Positions 39,372 through 47,250 of a stretch of DNA of 64,000 nt are shown one piece after another; position 1 is the first letter of the stretch, and the number at the start of each line of letters is the position of its first letter. Below the pieces are notes generated by a model that was not told the origin of the DNA, did no database searches, and saw only the letters and a list, made by a program, of their open reading frames with translations. A program made the translations under genes and the position numbers. The DNA is from Paracoccus beibuensis (lineage in GTDB: Bacteria; Pseudomonadota; Alphaproteobacteria; Rhodobacterales; Rhodobacteraceae), in assembly GCF_026162625.1 (NCBI RefSeq), contig NZ_JAOTBD010000011.1, forward strand, positions 30,141-94,140, read 5' to 3'.

Positions 39372-40616
39372 ATGACACATGTCTCGCACCAAACCCCCTC
39401 CACCGCAGAGTTGATCGCAGCCCGCAAGCCCGATCATTCGTTGCCCCGCGACCTGTACTGCGGAGAGCAGGCCTATCGCGACGATCTGGAACAGATCTGG
39501 TACCGCGAGTGGCTGTTCGTCGGCCCGTCCTGCGAACTGCCCAAGACCGGCAGCTACGTGACGCTGCAGGTCGGCGACTATCCCGTCATCGTGACGCGCG
39601 GCACCGACAAACGCATCCGCGCCTTCCACAACGTCTGCCGTCATCGCGGCCAGCGCCTGTGCGCCAAGTCGAACGGCACGAACCCCAAGCTGGTCTGCCC
39701 GTATCACCAGTGGACCTACGACCTCGACGGCAAGCTGCTGTTCGCACGCGACATGGGCGAGACCTTCGACCCGTCGAAATACAGCCTCAAGCCCGTTCAC
39801 TGCATCGACCTGGGCGGGATGATCTTCATCTGCTTGGCCAAGGTGCCTCCGGCCATCAACGACCTGGCCGCGAACTTGACCCGCTATGTCGCCCCCTCGG
39901 CCCTGGCCGATGCCAAGGTCGCCTTCACCTCGACCATCGTGGAAAAGGGCAACTGGAAGCTGGTGATGGAGAATAACCGCGAGTGCTATCACTGCGGCGG
40001 CTCTCATCCCTCGCTCTGCCGGACCTATTCGGACGATCCGCTGATGACGGTGATGGAGGGTCCGAACGCCGCCAGTCCCGAGATCCTGGAGCACTGGGCG
40101 CGCTGCGATGCCGCCGACCTGCCCGCCCGCTTCGTGAACGCCCCCGACATGCAGTGGCGCATGGCCCGCGTGCCGCTGATGGATGCGCAGGAAAGCTTCA
40201 CCATGTCGGGCAAGGTGGCCGTGTCGCGCCGCATGGGCACGATGCCCTGGAACGACGCCGGCAGCCTGATGTTCTATCACTTCCCGTCCAGCTGGAACCA
40301 TTTCCTGCCGGATCATGCCATCGTCTTCCGCATCCTGCCGATCAGCCCGACCGAGACGCAGGTCACCACGCACTGGCTGGTCCACAAGGACGCGGTCGAG
40401 GGGCAGGACTACGACCTGGAGACCCTGACCCGCGTCTGGCTGAACACCAACGACGAGGACCGCCAGGTCGTCGAGGAGAACCAGCGCGGCATCCTGTCGC
40501 CCGCCTACGAGCCCGGCCCCTATTCGCCGCGCCAGGAAGCCGGCGTCATCCACCTGATCGACTGGTATTGCGGGCTGATGGCCTCGCGCCTGAACATGCA
40601 GCAAGCGGCCGAGTAA
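39372..40616 (+). CDS. gbcA: Glycine betaine monooxygenase, Rieske oxygenase subunit
   Basis: Rieske-type oxygenase (414 aa) that demethylates glycine betaine to dimethylglycine together with GbcB. The Rieske centre ligands are in NVCRHRGQRLCA and LVCPYHQWTYDLDG. The mononuclear iron site is in NWKLVMENNRECYHCGG followed by SHPSLC. Blocks such as WLFVGPSCELPKTGSYVTLQ and HFPSSWNHFLPDHAIVFR match the GbcA group rather than benzoate or phenylpropionate oxygenases. It is seven bases upstream of gbcB. Stachydrine or carnitine oxygenases are the main alternatives. Confidence 0.87.
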   Translation: MTHVSHQTPSTAELIAARKPDHSLPRDLYCGEQAYRDDLEQIWYREWLFVGPSCELPKTGSYVTLQVGDYPVIVTRGTDKRIRAFHNVCRHRGQRLCAKSNGTNPKLVCPYHQWTYDLDGKLLFARDMGETFDPSKYSLKPVHCIDLGGMIFICLAKVPPAINDLAANLTRYVAPSALADAKVAFTSTIVEKGNWKLVMENNRECYHCGGSHPSLCRTYSDDPLMTVMEGPNAASPEILEHWARCDAADLPARFVNAPDMQWRMARVPLMDAQESFTMSGKVAVSRRMGTMPWNDAGSLMFYHFPSSWNHFLPDHAIVFRILPISPTETQVTTHWLVHKDAVEGQDYDLETLTRVWLNTNDEDRQVVEENQRGILSPAYEPGPYSPRQEAGVIHLIDWYCGLMASRLNMQQAAE

Positions 40617-40623
40617 GAGACCG

Positions 40624-41700
40624 ATGAAGAAACCCCGCCTGAACTGGGCCGCCGAGCCGTGGTCCGACGACGAGCCGCTGGAATGCGTCATGATCGTCCC
40701 CGAAACTCGCGACACGGCGACCTTCACCTTCCGCGCACCTTCTGGCGCCTGGTTCGACTATCAGCCGGGGCAATTCATCACACTGGACTTGCCGGTCCCG
40801 GGCGGCAACATCCAGCGGACCTACACGATCAGCTCATCCCCCTCGCGGCCGCTGTCGATCACGGTGACCGTCAAGGCGCAGTCGACCTCGATCGGGACTC
40901 GCTGGATGCTGGACCACCTGCAGCCGGGCATGCGCATCAAGGCCTATGGCCCGGCGGGGATCTTCAGCTTCCACCGCCACCAGGCGAAGAAGTACCTGTT
41001 CATCTCGGCCGGGTCGGGGATCACGCCGATGATGTCGATGACGACCTGGGCGTGGGACCAAGCGCAGGAAACCGACATTGTCTTCGTCCACGCCGCCCGG
41101 CGCCCGTCCGAGATCATCTTCCGCGACCTTCTGGAACATTACGCCGTCCGCGCGCCCGGCCTGCAGTTGCGCCTGACGGTCGAGGAACCCGAACCCTATC
41201 GCGTCTGGCACGGCTATCAGGGTCGCCTGAACAGCCTGATGCTAGGCCTGATGGCGCATGACTATCTGGAACGCGAGATCTTCTGCTGCGGTCCCGAGCC
41301 GTTCATGCATGCCGTCCGAGAAATGCTGATCTCTATGGGCTACGACATGGAACATTATCACCAGGAAAGCTTCGGCGCCCCGATCGCGACGGAAGCCGAA
41401 GCCCCGGTGCTGGACAACGTCGCTCCGGACGATGATGCCCGCGCCCAAGTGATCTTCACCGAAAGCGGCGTGACTGCCGCCTGCACCGAAACCGACACCG
41501 TCCTTGCCGTCGCCAAGCGGGCAGGTCTGAACATCCCGTCGGGCTGCACCTTCGGCCTTTGCGGCACCTGCCGGATCCGCAAGGTGTCAGGCGAGGTTCA
41601 CATGGTCCATAATGGCGGCATCAGCGACGAGGACATCGAAGAAGGATGGATCCTGGCCTGCTGTTCCAACCCCTTGGGCAAGATCGAGGTCGAGGTCTGA
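40624..41700 (+). CDS. gbcB: Glycine betaine monooxygenase, reductase subunit
   Basis: Electron-transfer partner of GbcA, 358 aa. It has an FAD-binding domain (RTYTISSSPSRPLSITV), an NAD(P)-binding domain (YLFISAGSGITPMMSMT and FCCGPEPFMHAV) and a C-terminal plant-type 2Fe-2S ferredoxin domain. The cluster Cys residues are in SGCTFGLCGTCRIRK and in ILACCSNPLG. This flavodoxin-reductase/ferredoxin order is that of GbcB. The start has a weak AAGAGACCG site, and the gene is co-transcribed with gbcA. Dimethylglycine-converting genes are not in the window. Confidence 0.87.
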   Translation: MKKPRLNWAAEPWSDDEPLECVMIVPETRDTATFTFRAPSGAWFDYQPGQFITLDLPVPGGNIQRTYTISSSPSRPLSITVTVKAQSTSIGTRWMLDHLQPGMRIKAYGPAGIFSFHRHQAKKYLFISAGSGITPMMSMTTWAWDQAQETDIVFVHAARRPSEIIFRDLLEHYAVRAPGLQLRLTVEEPEPYRVWHGYQGRLNSLMLGLMAHDYLEREIFCCGPEPFMHAVREMLISMGYDMEHYHQESFGAPIATEAEAPVLDNVAPDDDARAQVIFTESGVTAACTETDTVLAVAKRAGLNIPSGCTFGLCGTCRIRKVSGEVHMVHNGGISDEDIEEGWILACCSNPLGKIEVEV

Positions 41701-41753
41701 TCGCTATGCCGAGTCGATGCAATGGCAGCCGCCGTCGGCCTGCCATTCTGGTG

Positions 41754-42356
41754 TCACGCGACGGCGTCCCAGGCCGCGACCATGCGGGCGGCCTTGGCGG
41801 CGACGATCTCGGCACTGTCGCCGGGTGCATAAAGCGCCGAGCCGATGCCAAAGCCGACTGCGCCCGCCTTGCGCCACGCCTCCATGTTCTCGGCGGATAC
41901 GCCGCCGACGGCCCAGCATTCCGTACCCTTCGGCAGGACCGCCCGCATCGCGCGCAGCCCCGCCGGGCCGATCAGCTCTCCGGGGAACAGCTTCAGGCCG
42001 GTGGCGCCGGCACCAAGCGCCACGAAGCACTCTGACGGTGTCATGACGCCGGGATAGCTCTCCATGCCGGCGTCGCGCGTGGCGCGGATCACCTCGGGGG
42101 CGCAGTTTGGCGACAACACCATGCGACCGCCGGCCTCGGCCACGGCCGCGACATCCGCGACCGTCAGGACGGTGCCGGCACCGATGACGGCGCGGTCCCC
42201 GAAGTCGCGGGCAAGAATGCGGATGCTGTCCAGTGGGTCCGGAGAGTTCAGTGGCACCTCGTGCCGCGTGATGCCTGCGTCGATCAGGGCAGAGGCGACG
42301 TCAGGTGCCTCGGCTGGCGTCAGGCCGCGAAGGATGGCGATCAGGGGGCGGGACAT
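41754..42356 (-). CDS. dgoA: 2-dehydro-3-deoxy-6-phosphogalactonate aldolase
   Basis: Class I aldolase of 200 aa that splits KDPGal to pyruvate and glyceraldehyde 3-phosphate in the De Ley-Doudoroff galactose pathway. Family blocks: IAILRGLTPAEAPDVASAL, a conserved Glu in RHEVPLNSPDPLDSI, VIGAGTVLTVADVAAV, MVLSPNCAPEVI, and the Schiff-base Lys in TGLKLFPGELIGPAGL, then VGGVSAENMEAW. The start sits at MSRPLIAIL; the longer frame upstream is inside dgoK. It follows dgoK by ten bases. Confidence 0.9.
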   Translation of the reverse strand: MSRPLIAILRGLTPAEAPDVASALIDAGITRHEVPLNSPDPLDSIRILARDFGDRAVIGAGTVLTVADVAAVAEAGGRMVLSPNCAPEVIRATRDAGMESYPGVMTPSECFVALGAGATGLKLFPGELIGPAGLRAMRAVLPKGTECWAVGGVSAENMEAWRKAGAVGFGIGSALYAPGDSAEIVAAKAARMVAAWDAVA

Positions 42357-42366
42357 GGGCAAACCT

Positions 42367-43251
42367 TCAGCTGGTGGCCAGGAACTGGCGATGGGCGGCG
42401 GCCAGGCCCGCCAGCGTGGCGTCCTCGACCGCCATCCTTGCAGCCGGCACGCCCTGCGCGCCCAGGGCTTCGGCATAAAGCGCGGACAGGGAAGGGGCGC
42501 CGATGACGGTCACGTCGCAGCCCAGCCACCACGGCTTTGCGGCAGCAAGTTCCCATCCGATGAGGGTGCCTGACAGCCGCGCACGCGCCTCGATGGGGTC
42601 GAGGTCCCCCAGCAGCGCCTCGGCCCGCAGCTGAAAGAGGCCGCCGAAGCCGCGTTCCGGCCGCGCCATCGCGTCCGACACCGCCGCTAGGAATACCTGC
42701 GGGTTGCTGCCTTCGGTGGCGACCGTGTGGCGCAGCACCGACTGTCCGGCAATCAAGCCAAACAGCTCGCCCGTCATCAGGCTCTTGAAATTGCAAATCT
42801 CTCCGGCCGAGACGCGGACCCATTTGGTATGCGTGCCGGGCAGGCAGACGATGCCGTCGAACTCGGGCGACAGGGACAGAAGGCCCGCGACCTGAGTTTC
42901 TTCGCCGCGCATGACGTCGGCGGGACCGGCTTGGCTGACGCCGGCGACGATGCGGACCGGGCGGCCGCCGGGATCGCCGGGAACAGGGACCAGGTGCGGT
43001 ATGGCGGGGCAGGGGACCGCGACATAGGGTGCCTCGATCCAGCCTTGGCGGGCGCCGACCATGCCGCTGGCGATGACCGGAACGGCGGGCCAGCCTGCGG
43101 TTCCATCGGCCAGCACCGGCGCAAATTCGTCAGGCCGCAACCCGCCCATGCCGCGGTCAAGGACGCGTGCCTCGACCGCATTTCGTCCAGACATCGCCCA
43201 GAGGCGCAGGTTCGTCGTACCCCAATCGGCAGCGATCCAGTCAATCGTCAA
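42367..43251 (-). CDS. dgoK: 2-dehydro-3-deoxygalactonokinase
   Basis: Phosphorylates 2-keto-3-deoxygalactonate ahead of DgoA. It is 294 aa with the ASKHA-type start DWIAADWGTTNLRLWAMSG, then IASGMVGARQGWIEAPYVAVP, RGEETQVAGLL and the substrate block IVCLPGTHTKWVRV. I chose the TTG start at 43251 (TTG-ACG-ATT-GAC) because AAGGGAG lies directly upstream and the conserved domain begins three residues later; the frame extends upstream only as non-conserved sequence. No galactose or galactonate dehydratase gene is nearby. Confidence 0.88.
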   Translation of the reverse strand: MTIDWIAADWGTTNLRLWAMSGRNAVEARVLDRGMGGLRPDEFAPVLADGTAGWPAVPVIASGMVGARQGWIEAPYVAVPCPAIPHLVPVPGDPGGRPVRIVAGVSQAGPADVMRGEETQVAGLLSLSPEFDGIVCLPGTHTKWVRVSAGEICNFKSLMTGELFGLIAGQSVLRHTVATEGSNPQVFLAAVSDAMARPERGFGGLFQLRAEALLGDLDPIEARARLSGTLIGWELAAAKPWWLGCDVTVIGAPSLSALYAEALGAQGVPAARMAVEDATLAGLAAAHRQFLATS

Positions 43252-43313
43252 CGGCGTCTCCCTTTTCGGGAACCGGTTTGCTGGATTGCCGACTGCAAGG
43301 CAAGCCCCCAGGA

Positions 43314-44087
43314 TCACCGATTCCGGGCCTCGGCGCGGGCCAGCTTCGGCTCGATCCGACTGAATGCCGCGGCCAGTTCCGTGGTGAACTGGCCCGGCGC
43401 AAACCGTCGAACGCCCGAATGCGCGGCGCAGAGCCAGCGCAGGTCGGCAGCCTCGGTCGCCAGCCCCCGCAGCCAAGTCCTGAATTCGGCCAGAGCGGCG
43501 GGGTGCTGCTGGAGGGCCTGGGGCAGCGAGGGGTGCAGGAACAGCCGCGGTTTCCGCACGAAGCGGCGCAGAAGCGACGGCACCGGCATCAGGTTGATCG
43601 TGTCGTCGACATGCAGGCTGCGGCTGGCCGGGTGCCAGGCCAGCAGCGACCCCGCATGCACCCGCTCGTTCGTGCTGACATAGTCGATGCCGCGCGGCAG
43701 GGTCAGGACCAGATCGCGCGAGAACATGTCGGCCACCTCGGGGCTTTCGACCGGCTCGGACCGCCAGTCGAGATCCGGGTGCTGGCGCCGATGACGATAG
43801 GACCCAAACAGCGCGGCTTGCGGAAAGTCCCGGGCCGTGGCGGCGCAATGCAAGGTGTGGAATGGGTGCAGGTTCAAAACGGCCGCCACCGCGCGTCCCT
43901 GGTCGGTCAGGGCCATCACGCGGTCGCGGATCTCTCCGCGCAGGGGATAGCTGTCCAGCATGACGAACTGCCCCGAGGTCAGCCTGACCAGCGACGCCTG
44001 GGTGCCGACGTTCAGGACCCCGCCGATCCGCAAGTCGCCGCGGATCGACCAGAAGCCGTGGCCCAGGTCATGGATCGCCTCGGTCAC
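43314..44087 (-). CDS. Metallo-beta-lactamase-fold-like protein, divergent metal site
   Basis: A 257-aa protein with the layout of an MBL-fold hydrolase. A beta-rich start (LGHGFWSIRGDLRIGGVLNV) precedes a strand ending in MLDSYPLRGEIRDRVMAL. The segment AVLNLHPFHTLHCAATARDF occupies the place of the HxHxDH metal motif but reads HPFHTLH. Later come LAWHPASRSLHVDDTINL and LCAAHSGVRRFAPGQF, where further ligands are expected. Family assignment is by fold pattern only. It lies two bases downstream of the disulfide oxidoreductase stop, so the two are probably co-expressed. Confidence 0.55.
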   Translation of the reverse strand: MTEAIHDLGHGFWSIRGDLRIGGVLNVGTQASLVRLTSGQFVMLDSYPLRGEIRDRVMALTDQGRAVAAVLNLHPFHTLHCAATARDFPQAALFGSYRHRRQHPDLDWRSEPVESPEVADMFSRDLVLTLPRGIDYVSTNERVHAGSLLAWHPASRSLHVDDTINLMPVPSLLRRFVRKPRLFLHPSLPQALQQHPAALAEFRTWLRGLATEAADLRWLCAAHSGVRRFAPGQFTTELAAAFSRIEPKLARAEARNR

Positions 44088-44089
44088 CC

Positions 44090-45511
44090 TCAGCCCCCTG
44101 GCAGATTCCCCGAGTCGCGCGACTCGGGGACGGGCTGACTGGTCTTGCGGCAGATCTCGCGCAGCGCGGTTTTCATCCCTTCCTCCAAGGTCGGGTGGTA
44201 GAAGGGCCTGGCGAGGACCTGCGGCGCGGTCGCGCCGGTCTCGATGGTCCAGGCCAGAAGATGCGACAGATGTTCGGCCCCCGGGCAGCAGAGGTCGGCG
44301 CCGGTCAGCCGCCCGTCACCGTCGGCGTAAACCGACATCACGCCCTCGGCCCTGGCTTCGGTGCGGGCGCGGCCCTGGTTGCCATAGTCGGACCGGCCAC
44401 AGATGGTGCCATCCCCAGGGGCGGCGCCGATGCTCGCCACAGGCGGGTCGGTGAAGGTCAGCGTGAAGGGCGTGTTGCGGTCCTGCGGCGCAACGTCGGG
44501 ATAAGTCGCAGCGTTCCGACCCGCGATGGCACCCTCGGTCGAGGCCTCGTGCAGCAGGGGCGCATCCGCATCGGCGTCCCCGGCCATGAAGACCGCAGCA
44601 TCGCCGCACTGCATCGTCCGGCGGTCGAAGACCGGGGTTCCGCGGTCGTCCAGCTCAAGACTCGAGGCCTTCAGGTTCAGCTGCTTCAGGTTCGGCGGCC
44701 GTCCCGTCGCCACAAGAACGTGGCTGAACACCGCCCGGCCCGGATCGTCGCCGGTCCAGTCGATGCGGATGCCGTCCTCGACCGCCTCGGCCGAGGTGTC
44801 GCAGCCAAGCCTCAGCGTCAGGTCGCGCGACACGGCATCCTTCAGCGCCGCATGGACCGCATCGCAGCGGGCCTTGGCCAGCCTCGTCTCCTTGTCAAAG
44901 AGCGTCACCTTGACGCCGAGCCGACCCATGGCCTGCGCCATCTCCAACCCGATCGGGCCGCCGCCGATCACGGCCAGACGCTGGGGCAGGTCGGGCAGCT
45001 CGAACAGCGTCTCGGTGGTCAGGACCCGCGGACCCAGGCCCCTGAACGGCGGGGGGATAGTGGCGAGCGATCCCGTGGCGATGACCACGGACCGGGCGGA
45101 AATCCTGCGGCCATCCTCCAGCACCAGCTGCCCCGGCCCGTCAAACCGGGCGCGACCGGTGACGGCGGTGCCCTCGGGCAGGTCGTCGAAGCTCTCTTTC
45201 GTGAAGGCGACGAACTGGTCCCGTTCCTCCCTTACGCGGGCCATCACGGCGGGGCCGTCGATGGCGACGCTGGCGGGAACCACCCCGAAGACCGGCGCAC
45301 GACGCACCGCATGTGCCGCATGGGCGGCCGCAATCAGCAGCTTGGAGGGCATGCAGCCCGTGTTGGCACACAGCGTGCCTCGAAACTCGGGATCGATCAA
45401 CAGAGTGCGGGCGCCTGCCTTGCGGGCGGCACGTTCGACCGCGATACCGGCGGTTCCGGCGCCGATGACTGCGACGTCGCAGTGAAGGTTGCGATGCTCC
45501 CCCATCACCAC
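44090..45511 (-). CDS. Dihydrolipoamide-dehydrogenase-like FAD disulfide oxidoreductase
   Basis: A 473-aa pyridine nucleotide-disulfide oxidoreductase. The FAD motif is VIGAGTAGIAVERAARKAG, the redox disulfide CANTGCMPSK, the NAD(P) motif VIGGGPIGLEMAQAMGRLG and the second FAD contact VFMAGDADADAPLLHEAS. The C-terminal interface His is in RPFYHPTLEEGMKTAL. The protein resembles free-standing Lpd- or mercuric-reductase-like enzymes, not the E3 of an identified 2-oxoacid dehydrogenase; no E1/E2 gene is nearby, so the substrate is unknown. The N-terminal Met is not certain (MVMGEH; the second Met is two codons on). A partner role with the downstream MBL-like protein is inference. Confidence 0.82.
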   Translation of the reverse strand: MVMGEHRNLHCDVAVIGAGTAGIAVERAARKAGARTLLIDPEFRGTLCANTGCMPSKLLIAAAHAAHAVRRAPVFGVVPASVAIDGPAVMARVREERDQFVAFTKESFDDLPEGTAVTGRARFDGPGQLVLEDGRRISARSVVIATGSLATIPPPFRGLGPRVLTTETLFELPDLPQRLAVIGGGPIGLEMAQAMGRLGVKVTLFDKETRLAKARCDAVHAALKDAVSRDLTLRLGCDTSAEAVEDGIRIDWTGDDPGRAVFSHVLVATGRPPNLKQLNLKASSLELDDRGTPVFDRRTMQCGDAAVFMAGDADADAPLLHEASTEGAIAGRNAATYPDVAPQDRNTPFTLTFTDPPVASIGAAPGDGTICGRSDYGNQGRARTEARAEGVMSVYADGDGRLTGADLCCPGAEHLSHLLAWTIETGATAPQVLARPFYHPTLEEGMKTALREICRKTSQPVPESRDSGNLPGG

Positions 45512-45662
45512 AGGCCGTTCGGATGGGCAGGGCAGGGGGTCATGGGCGCTCCGATCGACTGCATCTGAATCTTCAACCGATGCATCGGGCGGACGTTCCG
45601 GTGGGGCTGTTCACGGAAGCGTGAGCCTGCCAAAGCTGACGGAGGAAAGCCGCGTCAGCAGG

Positions 45663-46280
45663 TCAGAGATAGTTTCGCGCCACGGCGATCGCCACGGCCT
45701 GCGTCCGGCTTCTTGCCCCCAGCTTGGCGCAGGCTTTCAGGGCGCGCTGCTTGACCGTGGATTCGGCAATGCCCAACTGCGTCGCCGTTTCCAGCTGACC
45801 GTGGCCATCGCGGAAGCAGCGCAGCACGTCCAGTTCGGCCGGCGTCAGCGCCGCTCGGTTCAGGACAAGGTCGGTCCACAGATTGAACCGCGCGACGCAG
45901 GTTGCGATCTCGTCATCGCTAAACTCCCGATCCGGATGCGACAGCGTCAGGAAGGACCGCTTGCCCGCCACCTTGCGAGAGATGGCCACCCCGTGGTTCA
46001 GCTTGAACCGTCGGGCTGCCTGCATGACGCCGCGCAGGTCCGGAATGCGCACCTCGGACCAGCGGGCTGCGCCGTCATGGGTCATGGTCCACATCGCGAT
46101 CGGGTCGCCGAAGAAGTAGTTGCGCTCCTCATAGATGGCGCGCCAGGCATCGGGATAGGCGTTGAACAGGTGTTCCGGTCCCCGGAACGTCAGATTGAAT
46201 CCCATGATCCACCCGGTCGGGGCCAAGGCGTGCATCTGCGCAATCTCGTTGTCAAAGTTCGGGATCAGGTCGTGCAGCAT
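45663..46280 (-). CDS. luxR: LuxR-family quorum-sensing regulator
   Basis: A 205-aa regulator. The N-terminal two thirds match an autoinducer-binding domain (GWIMGFNLTFRGPEHL, then the conserved Trp/Tyr/Asp-Pro region WRAIYEERNYFFGDPIAMW and LNHGVAISR). The C-terminal HTH is LTPAELDVLRCFRDGHGQLE followed by LGIAESTVKQRALKACAKLG and RTQAVAIAVARNYL. I chose the Met at 46280, preceded by GAGGG. A longer frame with a hydrophobic N-terminus is less likely because family members start close to this point. It is shorter than TraR (about 234 aa) at the N-terminus. It is divergent from the luxI operon. Confidence 0.88.
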   Translation of the reverse strand: MLHDLIPNFDNEIAQMHALAPTGWIMGFNLTFRGPEHLFNAYPDAWRAIYEERNYFFGDPIAMWTMTHDGAARWSEVRIPDLRGVMQAARRFKLNHGVAISRKVAGKRSFLTLSHPDREFSDDEIATCVARFNLWTDLVLNRAALTPAELDVLRCFRDGHGQLETATQLGIAESTVKQRALKACAKLGARSRTQAVAIAVARNYL

Positions 46281-46310
46281 GAAAGCCCTCTGGACGGCAT
46301 GGCCGGACCG

Positions 46311-46328
46311 TATGTCTTTTCGGACATA
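46311..46328. promoter_or_regulatory. 18-bp inverted repeat in luxR/luxI intergenic region
   Basis: TATGTC and GACATA are perfect inverted arms separated by six bases (TTTTCG), 31 bases upstream of luxR and about 86 bases upstream of the small gene that precedes luxI. Its size and position suit a lux-box-type binding site for the LuxR protein. A second inverted pair, GTTAA/TTAAC, lies at 46386-46401 right before the small gene. Confidence 0.5.
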
Positions 46329-46413
46329 ATGAAAAGGCAGGTTCACCCGATTTTCCGCGACAAGCGGGGGCAGGAGGCCCATCCCGTTAATACCTTTTAA
46401 CAGGAGAACGACG

Positions 46414-46617
46414 ATGGGAATAAGAGAACCGAAACTGGCCACGGCTGAATTCAGCCGCGACATGGTCGAGACCATGCTCACCTATTTCGACGCTTATGCG
46501 GACGAGGGTGTGCTGAAGGTCGAGGTTACCTCGTGGGGCCTCTGGCTGCCCAACAAGACAACCGGCGGCCGCCAGTTCCTGGGCCTTGCCAAGCTTCCGG
46601 ACGGGGTGCGGCAATGA
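46414..46617 (+). CDS. Small protein encoded between luxR and luxI (67 aa)
   Basis: I do not recognise the family. The start is clear: CAGGAGAACGACG then ATG. The sequence has an N-terminal amphipathic helix (FSRDMVETMLTYFDAYADEG), a short strand (LKVEVTSWGLWLP) and a basic end; there is no signal or membrane segment. Its stop overlaps the luxI start (ATGA), so luxI translation depends on ribosomes finishing this gene. Candidates are a dedicated regulator or chaperone of the synthase or LuxR, or a leader gene that sets luxI expression. Confidence 0.75.
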   Translation: MGIREPKLATAEFSRDMVETMLTYFDAYADEGVLKVEVTSWGLWLPNKTTGGRQFLGLAKLPDGVRQ

Positions 46618-47246
46618 GGGACGAAATCACGGTCACGACCGCAAGCGACCTGAAGGTCGAGGTCATCAACCTGCCCCGCGACATGTCGCGCTTCGATCTG
46701 GTCGCCAGCTTCCTCAGGCTGCGCAAGCAGATCTTCGTGGACCGGATGGCGTGGCCCCTGCACCACGCCGACGGGATCGAGTTCGAGCAGTACGACACCT
46801 TCGACACCGCCTACGTGATCGCCCACCAGGACGGTCGCGCGCTTGGCGGGGCGCGCCTCAAGCGGACGGATCGGTCGTTCGGGGGGGGCAAGGTCGTCTA
46901 CTCGTACATGATTCGCGATGCGCATCTGGGGCTGCTGCCGGGCATGCCCACGAACCTCTGCCACGAGGAGCCGCCCGTCGATGCCCAGGCTTGGGAACTG
47001 ACGCGCTTCGCATCGCTGCCGATCCCCGGCCTGGCCGAAAGGATCCTCGACGTGTCGAACGACTACCTGCACAGGGTTGGCGCCACGGACTGTCTGTTCC
47101 TGGGACCGCCCGCCTTCCTGCGGATGGCCACCCGGCTTGGCTGGACGCCGCGTCCGATGGGCGACCTGGTGTCGAACGACGACGGCAAGTTCCTGGCCTT
47201 TGCCTGCGCCGTGCGCGAGCCGGTGCACGGCAGCGTCGCACACTAG
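46614..47246 (+). CDS. luxI: Acyl-homoserine-lactone synthase
   Basis: Makes an N-acyl-homoserine lactone from SAM and an acyl donor; 210 aa. The conserved family residues are visible: Arg/Phe/Trp in LRLRKQIFVDRMAWPL, Asp residues in EFEQYDTFDTAYVIA, Arg in ALGGARLKRTD, and Glu/Arg in WELTRFASLPI. The ATG overlaps the previous stop; an upstream in-frame Met at 46533 lies inside the small gene and precedes non-conserved sequence. The acyl chain length cannot be judged. It is divergent from the luxR-type regulator. Confidence 0.9.
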   Translation: MRDEITVTTASDLKVEVINLPRDMSRFDLVASFLRLRKQIFVDRMAWPLHHADGIEFEQYDTFDTAYVIAHQDGRALGGARLKRTDRSFGGGKVVYSYMIRDAHLGLLPGMPTNLCHEEPPVDAQAWELTRFASLPIPGLAERILDVSNDYLHRVGATDCLFLGPPAFLRMATRLGWTPRPMGDLVSNDDGKFLAFACAVREPVHGSVAH

Positions 47247-47250
47247 GGCG

